Part shown: piece after piece, positions 21,777-31,399 of the stretch
Numbering within the stretch: the stretch's first letter is position 1
Layout: each line of letters begins with the position of its first letter
IMG/VR virus record: IMGVR_UViG_3300050821_009922
Location: 1-52,672 of that record
Origin: a virus
Strand: one strand, 5' to 3'
DNA: 52,672 nt
Notes under the pieces: generated by a model
Database searches by the model: none
The model's input: the letters and a program-made list of their open reading frames with translations, nothing else
What the model was told of the DNA's origin: nothing
Translations under genes and position numbers: made by a program

Positions 21777-23102
21777 CTAAGGAATGACGATTCCGCCAGT
21801 TAACCCACCAGGCACCAATCCTCTCACTCCATAGTCCCCGTACATCCGGGCCTGTCTCGGTCCAGCCACCGGCTTATTTGACTTTACATAATCCATGAGC
21901 GCCTTCTCTGCTGCAGCCTGCAACTTCTGGCCCTCGTCAGTCTCCTGCTCAGCCTTGCGGAAACTTCCTAACATCCAGTCCTTGAGAAACGGCTCCCAGC
22001 CCGGAGGTACTCCTAGCGCAGTTATTCCTTGGCCCACAGAATAAACATAGGGCATCCGGTAACCATTCAGCTCAATATTAAGCTCAGTGACCATGGCTCC
22101 TGAGAGAAATGGAAATGGCTGTGTTCCAGCCCATCCCCGAATACAGTTCTGAAGTTGTGCTCCAGTCTGTGCTGAATAGCTGACCACTTCAGAGTTTAAT
22201 CCATCAGAGATCAGTACATACCCATCAGCTAGTAACCATCCCGAAACTCCCGTGATCGCAATATTATTATCAGTTGCCAAAATGTTGGCATTGGTAGACG
22301 CAGTGCCTGCCGTTCGTGAAGGAGTCCAGTACAGCTCCAGTCGAGTAGTATCTGACTGGGCATCGGTCATCAGCGAGATCGAGATATTCGCGGTCAAATT
22401 CCGGTTACGGAAGGTCTCAGCCTTGTTGCCGAGATCCAGCTCCCAGCCATCGTAAAAGCACTGATCGAGCCTGAGCCACTGGCCCTGCAGAGTGGTCACG
22501 TAGCGGCGCTGGCCAGAGACACTCGCAATCCCGACTGCGTCCTGGATGCCTCCCGTGATTCGCGCAGCGGCCCTAAGCGCATCATTTACCCAACGGTACA
22601 TCGTGGCAGCAGAGACAAAGCTTCCATCAGAATCAGGAATGAAGGCCGAGGAATTCACCGGTGGCTGCCCAGCCGTAATTCCAAGGTTAGTGAAATTCAG
22701 AGTATTCGCTACCCCCGGAACTAGGCCTCCTGTCAAAGTATAGAGTGCATAGATATTCTCCTGCCCGGTCAGGGTCCCTAGATATATACGTACCGCCACT
22801 GCTCCTATGCTGGGTGTAACCACCACCGTGAATCCATTGTTCCCACCAGTAGTAGTGATAGCTTGCTCAGCGCTCCCCAATGACTCACCCCATGGATTAA
22901 GCTGAGTAATTACCGTGAAATAGGACCCGTTGGGTAAAGTTCCACCCGCTAGAACAGCTTGAGCTGGAACCCCAACCACAGGAATACCCAGTGCCATCTG
23001 AGGATTGTCGGGCCCGAGGGCCCTGACATTCATGATCAGATCGCCCACTAGGCCCCTAGGAGTCAATGCACCGATACCGCTTGTCACTGGAGAGACTGGC
23101 AT
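21777..23102 (-). CDS. Head-tail adaptor/tail protein (441 aa)
   Basis: After a beta-rich N-terminal half, residues about 165-240 have the adaptor-like pattern MYRWVNDALRAAARITGG, RRYVTTLQGQWLRLDQ and FYDGWELDLGNKAETFRNRNL. The C-terminus (PGWEPFLKDWMLGSFRKAEQE, then a helix) resembles the carboxy end of phage adaptor proteins that contact the portal. No ribosome site is seen; translation may be coupled to the fibre gene upstream. The adaptor role is inferred from position and pattern. Confidence 0.65.
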   Translation of the reverse strand: MPVSPVTSGIGALTPRGLVGDLIMNVRALGPDNPQMALGIPVVGVPAQAVLAGGTLPNGSYFTVITQLNPWGESLGSAEQAITTTGGNNGFTVVVTPSIGAVAVRIYLGTLTGQENIYALYTLTGGLVPGVANTLNFTNLGITAGQPPVNSSAFIPDSDGSFVSAATMYRWVNDALRAAARITGGIQDAVGIASVSGQRRYVTTLQGQWLRLDQCFYDGWELDLGNKAETFRNRNLTANISISLMTDAQSDTTRLELYWTPSRTAGTASTNANILATDNNIAITGVSGWLLADGYVLISDGLNSEVVSYSAQTGAQLQNCIRGWAGTQPFPFLSGAMVTELNIELNGYRMPYVYSVGQGITALGVPPGWEPFLKDWMLGSFRKAEQETDEGQKLQAAAEKALMDYVKSNKPVAGPRQARMYGDYGVRGLVPGGLTGGIVIP

Positions 23103-23103
23103 A

Positions 23104-24189
23104 TTAGTTAATTATAAAATAGCTAAAGCATTCAGGATTTGTGGTGAACGTGCCTAAGTTAATGGTGAAGCTGGTGGCTGCGACGACGGCTGAGATCTCT
23201 GGGAGAGCCGTGGTGATACCTGTATTACAGGTCACGCCTAGACGTGTGCCTGTGGTCGTATCGTTGCGCCCTTCGATGAAGATTTCGCTATTGGCTGTTA
23301 CCGCTGATGTGTTGACCACACACGTCCCTGTCGAGGCGTTGGTGGCACATGAAAACGAGCCTGCCATAGATGCGGAACAAGAGACCACGCTTGGATTAGC
23401 TGCTGTTCCTACGGCACCGCAGTTTGAACCAGTGGCCAGCGTATTGAAATTGGAGACACCATTGCCGTTGAGGCTTAGTCCTATAGGAGCATTATCTTTG
23501 ACGAAGGCCGCCAGCGTCCCGTTGATTAGGAAATTAAGTGCATGTGAACCGTCGTAATAGATACCAGTATTGGTTGAACTAGAGAATGCGTAAGCTGGAT
23601 TGGTGACTGATCCGTTTGGGGAGAGAAGTTGGGGGCTGGCACAATTGGCTGCTCCGTACTTGAATTGCCATTGCGTTCCAGCTGTCCCTAGGCCTGCCGC
23701 GATAGAGGCTGTGGCTGCTGCCGTGCAGGTAATATTTGAGATCCAGTTTGTAAAGGCCACACCGCCTGCATTCCACGTTGCTGTATGGCTAAAGGTTGGG
23801 TTACTAGTAGTGATAGTACCTTGAGTATGAGTAAGTGCAGTACCACCTGTAGTAGTTGTGGCTGCTCCAGCTCCGTCAGTAGATAGCTTGGTATCGGCCT
23901 TGATGTCAGGAGCTGTATTTCCCAATACTACAAAATTATTTGGTAGAGAGCCTCCCGTATTTGTAACCGTTCCAGCCCCACCACTAGTAGGAACCACCGT
24001 CCAAGTATTGGTTGCCGTACATTGATTTAACCCAGTCGTAGCAGCAGTCTTAAAATATAATTGACCAATAACACAGGTTGCTGGAATTACTGGCCCATTG
24101 TCAGGAAGAACTCCAATTGTAGGAGTATTCTGGGCTAATCCATATCCTGACAATCCTGATAGTATTAGTAAAATAAGCCACTTATTCAT
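23104..24189 (-). CDS. Fibre protein with Sec signal peptide (361 aa)
   Basis: ATG 24189 follows GGAGAAA. An N-terminal signal peptide ends GLAQ (about residue 20). The body is Thr/Ala/Gly/Ser rich and strand forming, with NPAYAFSSSTNTGIYYDGSHALNF and FLINGT, a repeat unit common in trimeric tail fibres. A C-terminal CFSYFIIN end resembles fibre knob domains. The signal peptide is unexpected for a tail fibre. An adjoining gene of the same style (24198-28811) also has one. Confidence 0.75.
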   Translation of the reverse strand: MNKWLILLILSGLSGYGLAQNTPTIGVLPDNGPVIPATCVIGQLYFKTAATTGLNQCTATNTWTVVPTSGGAGTVTNTGGSLPNNFVVLGNTAPDIKADTKLSTDGAGAATTTTGGTALTHTQGTITTSNPTFSHTATWNAGGVAFTNWISNITCTAAATASIAAGLGTAGTQWQFKYGAANCASPQLLSPNGSVTNPAYAFSSSTNTGIYYDGSHALNFLINGTLAAFVKDNAPIGLSLNGNGVSNFNTLATGSNCGAVGTAANPSVVSCSASMAGSFSCATNASTGTCVVNTSAVTANSEIFIEGRNDTTTGTRLGVTCNTGITTALPEISAVVAATSFTINLGTFTTNPECFSYFIIN

Positions 24190-24197
24190 AATTTCTC

Positions 24198-27100
24198 CTA
24201 ACTAGCCGGAGCTGTCCATGTGTGGTAGTACACGATCATACGAATAATACCAGCTCCTGGGTTGGCATTAGTGGTAACACGCACCTTGGCAGCCGACACT
24301 TGACGTGGTCCAGGTGCACCGGTCTGATCTGCCTGTACGAAGCACACACCTGTTGTACCTGCCGTGAGGGTTGACTGCGTATTACAGAAACGCGCGGCAG
24401 TCGTAGCGTCGCCGATAATGAAGTTAGCGGCAGTCGTGATGGTCGTTATGATGCGGTAGACCAAGGCATCAATGATAGAGTTGGCAGGTAGGCAGCTAAG
24501 ACTAGTATCCGTGGTGGTTCCGCCCACGTTGAGCGTAGTCGCACCGAAGCTGGTTTCGCAGGCTGCGCTCGTCTGGGTCTGCATCGAACCAAAGGTCCCT
24601 GCATCCTGTACGTTGACCGAGTTCGAAAGGTATAAGCTGCGAGGGCGATTGGCTCCAGTAGCGCCAATATCATAGGTGTTGTCAAGACCAGCGAAGAAGT
24701 GGCCACCTGTAGATACTAGCCAACGCTTAAGTCCAGAGTTAGGAGTTGTGCCTGAACCGCTAGGATTAGAAGTCCAGAAATTTATCGCTCCACCGTTGCC
24801 TGCGCCCGTTGATGGACCACCCGTAATGTCGGTATCTGTGCCCGCCTGATCTGTACCAGTAAGTACGGCCCTACCCAACATACCACCATATTCCAAAATT
24901 GTGCGAGTAGCATCATTAGACGAACCTTGATCACTGCGTCCACCAATCCACACTGGACGGGCTGACACATTTGATCCACCACCAACTGTCCCGGTCATCC
25001 ATGTCAGCACCCGGCTGCCAAGATCTTCCTGAATAGCTCCCGAGAATTGTGTAGCGGAGCCTGTCTTTGGGTACGCCCAGCTAATAGCTGTGTTTGCTCC
25101 TGGTAGGAGGACATGTACGTCCCACTTATGATAATTCTGACCGGAAATTTGCGGGGTTCCGCCAGCCGAACAGCACCACCAATCCGGGCGAGATGTTTGT
25201 AGGTTGGAGACTGTCACGCTCCCGCGAGGATTAGGCCAAAGAGCGACTTGTCCTCCCGATACGCCTACGTCTTGAATACGACCAGAAGATACCCCTGTAA
25301 CTCCATTCGCCCCATCAATAACAGTCTCATTCATGTACTGCAATACCATACCACCACTGGATATTGTGCCGTGGTTCCAGTTAGGCTCGACCATCAGGCC
25401 GGTTGTCGAATCCGGGGCAGGGCAAAGCGTGAGCGGATACTGAGTCACAAGTCCGCCGGAGAAGCTGATGCTGGTAGCGGTGTTAGAAGTCACGATGCCA
25501 TAGCAGTTCGCGCTCGTGCCACTCAAAAACCCGACTAAGTATCCGGTGAAGGCGTTCACGGTCCAGCCTGCCGTGTTCACTGGCGACGTGGTCGGCACAA
25601 AGACCGCTGCCGAGGTGCCGCCGGTCCAGTTGTGGGAATTATCCGGAGCGCCCGTCGAGGCGGTGATAAACATCGCCGTAGCCGAGAAGGTAGGAGCCGC
25701 AGACGGCGTGTACACCGCTCCGCTAGATCCACCCACCCAGGTATGAGAGTTATCGGCTGTCCCGCTCAAGTGAACTAAAAACAGAGACTGACTTGAACTC
25801 ACTCCGGGTGTGGGCGTGACTTGAGTTGCGGTAATGCCAGTCGAGGTCTGGGTAAAGGTTTCACCGGGAGTAATCGGAGTAGACCCATTGGTGCCGGTCA
25901 CGGTGGCAGTCGATACCGGCAGATTGAGCAGGGTCGCCGTCGAGCCAGTGGTAGCTTGAGTAACGGTCTCCGAAAGGATAAATGTGCCAATCGTCTGCGA
26001 TCCAGCGACCGTTTGATTTGTGTCGGTAATAGAAGTTGAGGTTCCGCTTGAAGCGATAATCGGAGCACCCACAGTACCTGCTCCGATGAAGCCTCCAGAA
26101 TCAGTGGTCACCTGGTAGTACGCACCGTCGCCCGTAACTTGATTGCCAGTATAAATGGTTCCCACTGGGGCACTACTACCCGGGGCCCAGTGAGCGGCTT
26201 GATTTGCATTGCCTGAGTCAATAAGGTATAGATTGGCTGCCGATACAATCTTACGACTCTCTGAGCGAACATGCTCCATGATCATCGGGCCTTGTGGGGC
26301 TGACGAAAGCACGTCATAGCCGGTCTGAGAGGAAAATCCATTCTCAAAGGTTGTGCCGTAGATAGTGATAAAGCCACCACCATAGTTAGCAATACCATAC
26401 TGCGGGGAACCTTGAATGTCGCCTCCCGACCAGCCTATAGCAAGCGCATTTTGAGCGTTCACGGTCGGGGTGCCGATCTGCCAAGCAGCGGTAGTAAAGC
26501 TCTGTGCGGCGCAGTCATCACAGTAAATGTTAGAACCTTGCGCCCCACCGCCAGACTTAGCAATTTGTACTCCGACTGCTGCTAAGCCACCACCAAAGAA
26601 ACCGTTATGCTTAAAGTCGATGAATTGTGGGCGTAGATCGCCAGGAGTGGTTACCCCGTCATAATCAAGATCAATTTGCGGAAGAGTGCTAGAAGCCGAA
26701 CTCGTCCACCCACAATCATAGAAAGCTCCGTAGGCAATCGACTGCGCATTGAAAATTCTAGCATTACTTGCGGTCTGAGTTATTCCGGAGTTTAATCGGC
26801 CATCGCAAACGATCTTAAAGTTAATTACGTCGAATAGTTGTAGTTCACCGTTTATAGAGTAATTGCTGGACAAATGCCATGGGCGATTGTAGACGTTAAG
26901 ACCACTACCATTATTACGGGTTGCCGATGGGCCGTTGCCAAACGCTGCCCAGATTGAAGCTTGTAAAGCAGCCGTGTTGACTGTAGGCGATGCCGTATTG
27001 GAAGCTCCCCACCACTCTGGACGCACATCCTGCAATACCGATGCCCCGGTGAAGTCGATGGCACCTGTGGTAGCAGTACCTTGAGAATTAAAAAATATCT

Positions 27101-28811
27101 GGTGCAGATCCGGATCGGTAATGCCACCTAGTATGGTTGCTGTTGCATTACCCACTTTGAGTGGTTGCTGACAATAAACCCAGGAACCGGTCGGAGAACT
27201 AGTAATCGTTTGATTAGCGGTCACCGATCCACCAGCGCTCGATAGTTGATATTGTGCGCAGGCGAAACCGTTCGTTGATTGTCCCGCGAGTCCCGCTGGT
27301 TGAGTAAATCCCGCACCCGCGCTACACGTCTCCGCCGTGAAGGGTTGACCGCCATAGGCAAATAACAGACTGCCAGCTGTGCTTGAAGCCGTGGCAGTCA
27401 TAGTAGTCGAGTCAGCATTTGTACAAGCACCCTTACCGTCTGGTGATACCACAGGCCCCATGCCAGAAAACTGATTTACTAGTACTTGAATATGCGTGGT
27501 CGCTCCGTTAGCGTTCGCTGTAATTGTGCAAGTTCCACCGGTTAAATTAGACGCGACCCATACGCCAACATTGCGTGGCTGATTTGCTAGGGATTGCTGA
27601 ACGTGATAGAAGATATCGTTGCAATTATCAGTAACACTCGTTATCTTGAACGTAAATCCTGGATATGGTTGTACAGATACGATTGCTGCGTTACCTGCAG
27701 TAAGTGTGAGAGTTGTACTTCCACTCGTAGCATTGGCAGTATTACAAAGTAATCCACTCCCTCCACCGTTGCACTCTGCGCTTGTCCCATTCACGAAGAC
27801 TGCTCCACCGACTGGCGTAGTAGAGGAGATCATTTCAATTGCTCCACCGCCTGAGAAATCATGGCTTATATTGGCAGGGAAAACAGTATTCTCAAGACGG
27901 CAATGCGCTCCCGCTACAGTAGAGCCGATCCATAAAATGGTTGCTTCAGTCGATCCAATTGTATTAAGTAAGGCCTTAACTCCCCCATGTGGTCCTACCG
28001 AAGTGGAGTCTGAAGTCCCATCACAAGTAGCCCAATCCCGTACATCATAGGAAGGTCTTGCTTGGGAAACAAAGTTAAAGCCATTTCCAACAACTTGAGT
28101 GCTTACGCTGGGAGATCCAATAATTCCGGTCCCTCCTGGACAGGGACTGTCTCCTAACACGTTGCCAACTGCCCAAACAGCACAATCTCCAGGAGTAGAG
28201 GAAACTAAGTTTGTAGTGGTCACACTTGTGCCTGTTCCAAATGGAGGAAGACCACCACCGCCTCCCCCTCCAGAAGAAGAAATAGTTACTCCTCCAAGTC
28301 CGTTATCCGTAATAGTGATATTGGTTCCTTGGATAAGATTAAGTAATCCCTGAGTTCCATTGACTACTCCATTAGTTTCAAGTTTGACTGCATAGGGAGG
28401 CAATGTGACCGATGCTGCTTGAAGGGTGGTAGTGACATTCTGATTGGTTCCTGTAATGGTAATTAAAGTATTGAAACAGATTGGCGGACCCGGGAAAGCA
28501 TTAAGTGCTGAACAGATCGAGAAATTCCACTGGGATGGCGTAGGCGAAATTTGATTATTATCTGCAAGCGAGATAGTAAACTTTCCAAATGAGTCACAGC
28601 TAATTGGTACTACAGTCTGGAATACCGATCCTCCTAGCAAATAAGGCCCAGCTCCAGGAGTAGTATTCTGGCCTACAAAGTTTGCTGACCCAGTGCAATT
28701 GCGATAAGTTACTCCGGTGGGATCAAATACCTGAGCAGTAACAGTAGTATGCTGAGCAAAAGCTGAAGCACTCAGCAATGAAATCAACGCTACTAGAATC
28801 CAGCTCCGCAT
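24198..28811 (-). CDS. Giant tailspike/fibre with Sec signal peptide and beta-helix (1537 aa)
   Basis: ATG 28811 shares one base with the stop of the HNH gene (TAATG) and follows GGGG; earlier starts are less likely. Residues 1-20 are a signal peptide ending AFAQ. A pectate-lyase-like region begins near VRPEWWGASNTASPTVNTAAL and AAFGNG, as in tailspikes that bind or cut host glycans. Near residues 1015-1065 a unit DNSH-x-W-x-GG-x-S occurs twice in tandem. The C-terminus (IIRMIVYYHTWTAPAS) is a fibre-end type. It is the longest gene of the phage and probably the receptor-binding protein. Confidence 0.8.
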   Translation of the reverse strand: MRSWILVALISLLSASAFAQHTTVTAQVFDPTGVTYRNCTGSANFVGQNTTPGAGPYLLGGSVFQTVVPISCDSFGKFTISLADNNQISPTPSQWNFSICSALNAFPGPPICFNTLITITGTNQNVTTTLQAASVTLPPYAVKLETNGVVNGTQGLLNLIQGTNITITDNGLGGVTISSSGGGGGGGLPPFGTGTSVTTTNLVSSTPGDCAVWAVGNVLGDSPCPGGTGIIGSPSVSTQVVGNGFNFVSQARPSYDVRDWATCDGTSDSTSVGPHGGVKALLNTIGSTEATILWIGSTVAGAHCRLENTVFPANISHDFSGGGAIEMISSTTPVGGAVFVNGTSAECNGGGSGLLCNTANATSGSTTLTLTAGNAAIVSVQPYPGFTFKITSVTDNCNDIFYHVQQSLANQPRNVGVWVASNLTGGTCTITANANGATTHIQVLVNQFSGMGPVVSPDGKGACTNADSTTMTATASSTAGSLLFAYGGQPFTAETCSAGAGFTQPAGLAGQSTNGFACAQYQLSSAGGSVTANQTITSSPTGSWVYCQQPLKVGNATATILGGITDPDLHQIFFNSQGTATTGAIDFTGASVLQDVRPEWWGASNTASPTVNTAALQASIWAAFGNGPSATRNNGSGLNVYNRPWHLSSNYSINGELQLFDVINFKIVCDGRLNSGITQTASNARIFNAQSIAYGAFYDCGWTSSASSTLPQIDLDYDGVTTPGDLRPQFIDFKHNGFFGGGLAAVGVQIAKSGGGAQGSNIYCDDCAAQSFTTAAWQIGTPTVNAQNALAIGWSGGDIQGSPQYGIANYGGGFITIYGTTFENGFSSQTGYDVLSSAPQGPMIMEHVRSESRKIVSAANLYLIDSGNANQAAHWAPGSSAPVGTIYTGNQVTGDGAYYQVTTDSGGFIGAGTVGAPIIASSGTSTSITDTNQTVAGSQTIGTFILSETVTQATTGSTATLLNLPVSTATVTGTNGSTPITPGETFTQTSTGITATQVTPTPGVSSSQSLFLVHLSGTADNSHTWVGGSSGAVYTPSAAPTFSATAMFITASTGAPDNSHNWTGGTSAAVFVPTTSPVNTAGWTVNAFTGYLVGFLSGTSANCYGIVTSNTATSISFSGGLVTQYPLTLCPAPDSTTGLMVEPNWNHGTISSGGMVLQYMNETVIDGANGVTGVSSGRIQDVGVSGGQVALWPNPRGSVTVSNLQTSRPDWWCCSAGGTPQISGQNYHKWDVHVLLPGANTAISWAYPKTGSATQFSGAIQEDLGSRVLTWMTGTVGGGSNVSARPVWIGGRSDQGSSNDATRTILEYGGMLGRAVLTGTDQAGTDTDITGGPSTGAGNGGAINFWTSNPSGSGTTPNSGLKRWLVSTGGHFFAGLDNTYDIGATGANRPRSLYLSNSVNVQDAGTFGSMQTQTSAACETSFGATTLNVGGTTTDTSLSCLPANSIIDALVYRIITTITTAANFIIGDATTAARFCNTQSTLTAGTTGVCFVQADQTGAPGPRQVSAAKVRVTTNANPGAGIIRMIVYYHTWTAPAS

Positions 28812-29134
28812 TAGCATTCCCCTACGAAGCGATGCCAATCATATCTATAAGGAGAATCTCTCTTATTTACATTCTGTTCTCGCATAGTAGCCCACTTTAC
28901 ATTTCCTGGAGCGTAATGGCCATCATTGTCGATGCGTTCCAATGTCAATCCCTTAGGTTTCATTCCCATTATTTCCACAAACTGACTAAAGCTAGTAAAT
29001 AGGAACTTTATCCCTCTTGCTCCATAATATTTAAAGTCTGGACACTCTGGGTTATTACATCTATAACGAGCATTTCTAAAAGACTCATAGGTTTTTCTGT
29101 ACGGATTATTTAAGTAAGAAGTTCGTATATTCAA
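28811..29134 (-). CDS. HNH-associated homing-endonuclease-like protein
   Basis: A 107-residue protein with the pattern YGARGIKFLF, MGMKPKGLTLERIDNDGHYAPGNVKWATMREQN. The E-R-I-D-N-D-G-x-Y-x-x-x-N-V-x-W-A-T segment is the core of a widespread phage HNH-type endonuclease group in which the metal ligands lie in this stretch. It lies between the terminator at 29152-29188 and the tailspike gene, as a homing element would. Confidence 0.75.
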   Translation of the reverse strand: MNIRTSYLNNPYRKTYESFRNARYRCNNPECPDFKYYGARGIKFLFTSFSQFVEIMGMKPKGLTLERIDNDGHYAPGNVKWATMREQNVNKRDSPYRYDWHRFVGEC

Positions 29135-29151
29135 CTAACACCTCCTCATAC

Positions 29152-29188
29152 CAAAAAGGGCCTCGGGGCAATATAGCCCAAAAGCCCT
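29152..29188 (-). terminator. Rho-independent terminator, minus strand
   Basis: Read on the minus strand, AGGGC (29188-29184) pairs with GCCCT (29161-29157) around an inner GGGC/GCCC stem, followed by TTTTT (29157-29153). It lies between the capsid-linked gene ending at 29220 and the HNH gene, separating the head from the tail-fibre part of the late operon. Confidence 0.7.
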
Positions 29189-29219
29189 CCCTTCTCGGTC
29201 GCGTTAATAGCAACGCCCC

Positions 29220-29618
29220 TTATTGGATACCCACAACCTCCACGTCATAGGTCTGAGAGTTGTTGGTGGTGGCAATGTTAGTGATGTTGATATTGGCTAC
29301 GCCCCAGTCCAGGAAGAAAAAGAATGTGGAATCGTAGAATAAGCTGTTCGAGGCTGACGCGGCATCACCAGGATAGATGTTGGTGGTATTGGTACCGTCA
29401 GTGGCAGTAATGGGACCTACCTTGACGTTAACGTTGAGCCGCACACCTGCCCCACCACTCTTGATGCGCACGTATCCCACTCGGGGCCGAATAGGAGTAA
29501 AGTTCCCAGTGGGAGGACAAAGCACGGGAACATTGTTGTTCAAGTTAATGTTCGAGAAATAGACTGCCGGGATACCATCTGCCGATAGCCAAGTTGCAAC
29601 ACTATTCTGAAAGCTCAC
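29220..29618 (-). CDS. Small virion protein downstream of the capsid gene
   Basis: GTG 29618 follows GGAGG by five bases; 132 residues. It is almost entirely strand forming, with many Asn, Thr and Val residues (SNINLNNNVPVLCPP, NVNVKVGPITATDG). Position just after the capsid gene and beta composition suit a decoration or head-fibre protein; this is inference. Confidence 0.65.
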   Translation of the reverse strand: MSFQNSVATWLSADGIPAVYFSNINLNNNVPVLCPPTGNFTPIRPRVGYVRIKSGGAGVRLNVNVKVGPITATDGTNTTNIYPGDAASASNSLFYDSTFFFFLDWGVANINITNIATTNNSQTYDVEVVGIQ

Positions 29619-29698
29619 TGTGTCCTCCGTACATGTCCGGTGCCATGAGAGGCACCACCACAAGTGGTCATTACAGTAAATCCCTTTAAATTAATTAC

Positions 29699-30838
29699 TT
29701 ACGTACTCAACACTTTAATTCCCATTCTGGGGGCCAAATCCTCTACCTGCCAGGTAAGGAACATCTGGCTGGTCAGCACGTCCTGGTTGGTCGGACGTAG
29801 CCATGGCGTCAACCGGAAGTAGCTGCCCGGGTGGAATACCGGGTGCAGATACTTGGTATTCACAATGTAGTAGACCTGGGCTGCGATGAACGGGTCATCC
29901 AGCACAATGGCGTTATTGAACAGGAAGTGGTAGCGGAAGCCTGCCTGAACTGCTTCCCGGTCCTGCATGTTGTCGCCGTAGCGGGCGAAGTAGCTGGTAC
30001 CCGCGCCCATGAACTGTGCCTTGAAGTTAACGTAGCGGGTACGGTCGCCGAGGATCAGGTCGGGTTCATCGTAACCCAGCTTGACGGTAGCGTAGGCGGT
30101 GTCCATAATCACAGCGGTAATCGCGGTACCAGTGGTCGACTGCGGAGTCGGCGGCTGCCAGAAAGAGTTAGCTGCCACTGACCGGTCAATACCTGCAATC
30201 ACGTTGGTAGCAATAGTGGCCGTGGTCGGGGAAGCAGGGGTCCCGGAACCAATCCAGGACTCGATATCGTCGATATCATTGGCGGTGTTCTGCGGAGTGG
30301 TATGCCACAAAGCACGGGAAAGCTTCTGCAGGAAGGACGAGGATGCGGCCTCTACCTTCATCTGGATGATATCTAGACCAGACCCAGCATTACGAATCAC
30401 GTCAGTGACCGGGATCGAGATGGCCTCGTAGTAGTCGCGCCAGACTTGGTTAGCAGACTGGATCGAGTCGGTGACGGTAGTATTCAGAAGCTGGGCTCCC
30501 ACATAAGCACCACCGGTCAGCTCCTCAACGAACAATAAGGGGTAGATCAGCTCACCGCCCTTAAATACCTTACCCTTACGGCATAGCGCCCAGAAAGTAG
30601 ACGAGGGCAGCATGACGTTATCGGCCAGGACCGGCTCGATTGCCTTCTGGGTAATCGCCTGCATGGTATTGGCTAGAACGGCAGGGGGTGAGTTTATTCC
30701 TGTACCAAAAACGCCTCCCGCAAGTTCTTCTATTTCACCAACATAGAAGAAACCTTCACGCTCAATGACTTCATCGCTGGCGATGTCGATAACTACTTTA
30801 GTACTAATCCACCGTGGTTGCTTCAGTTCATCAAGCAT
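29699..30838 (-). CDS. Major capsid protein (HK97-like fold expected)
   Basis: A 379-residue protein preceded by AGAGGA. Typical capsid features are an N-terminal arm, GELIYPLLFVEELTGGAYVG and VWRDYYEAISIPVTDVIRNAGSG (E-loop-like region), a central GLDIIQMKVEAASSSFLQKL helix, and PDLILGDRTRYVNF with QAGFRYHFLFNNAIVLDDPF near the C-terminus. It lies directly after the scaffold gene, separated only by the HNH gene. No protease gene is visible, so maturation by proteolysis is unproven. Confidence 0.85.
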   Translation of the reverse strand: MLDELKQPRWISTKVVIDIASDEVIEREGFFYVGEIEELAGGVFGTGINSPPAVLANTMQAITQKAIEPVLADNVMLPSSTFWALCRKGKVFKGGELIYPLLFVEELTGGAYVGAQLLNTTVTDSIQSANQVWRDYYEAISIPVTDVIRNAGSGLDIIQMKVEAASSSFLQKLSRALWHTTPQNTANDIDDIESWIGSGTPASPTTATIATNVIAGIDRSVAANSFWQPPTPQSTTGTAITAVIMDTAYATVKLGYDEPDLILGDRTRYVNFKAQFMGAGTSYFARYGDNMQDREAVQAGFRYHFLFNNAIVLDDPFIAAQVYYIVNTKYLHPVFHPGSYFRLTPWLRPTNQDVLTSQMFLTWQVEDLAPRMGIKVLST

Positions 30839-30847
30839 GATTTCCTC

Positions 30848-31387
30848 TCAGCAAGCCGAAATTCCATATTCCCGATTTGCTTCAAATTGATGCGGACAAT
30901 AGCCGTACTTACCATGTGCAAAGTTACAGTTCATGCAAAGAATTCGGTACTCCCCTTTCGGATAGCCTTGCAGGCGCAGCTTCCGATAGAGGTCATACCC
31001 GAATTTCTCGCCAGCACGGCGTAAGGCAGCGCCATTCCCCTTGACGTGATCCCCTGTGAGAAATTCAAATCTTTCGTCGCCACAACAAGAACAGCAGCCA
31101 CCATAAGCTTCCAAGAATGCTAGCTTTTCAGCAATAACATTTACGCTAGAGCCAAGCGCTATCTTGGACTTGTTTCTTTGTTTCCATTCATTGATACGAG
31201 CCAACTCTTCGGCAGCGTGCTCGCTATAGCGTTTACGCCAAGCATTTTTGCGGTACTGACGAACCTTGTCAGGATTAGCCTCACGCCATGCCTTCGTCAT
31301 CTGCTTACAAGCTTTCGTGTTTTTAGCGTAGTATTCCCGACTAAATTGGTTACCACGCTCGATTGCTTCCTTACTTTTTCTCGCCAT
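30848..31387 (-). CDS. HNH endonuclease inserted beside the capsid gene
   Basis: A 179-residue basic protein. The C-terminal half has a zinc-binding C-x2-C (CCSCCG), the HNH core LTGDHVKGNG (D-H for the metal), then LCMNCNFAHGKYGYCPH, with Cys and His zinc ligands. The N-terminal half is a Lys/Arg/Trp-rich helix that would contact DNA. Free-standing HNH genes in head modules are typical homing endonucleases. Confidence 0.85.
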   Translation of the reverse strand: MARKSKEAIERGNQFSREYYAKNTKACKQMTKAWREANPDKVRQYRKNAWRKRYSEHAAEELARINEWKQRNKSKIALGSSVNVIAEKLAFLEAYGGCCSCCGDERFEFLTGDHVKGNGAALRRAGEKFGYDLYRKLRLQGYPKGEYRILCMNCNFAHGKYGYCPHQFEANREYGISAC

Positions 31388-31399
31388 GCGCCTACGTTA

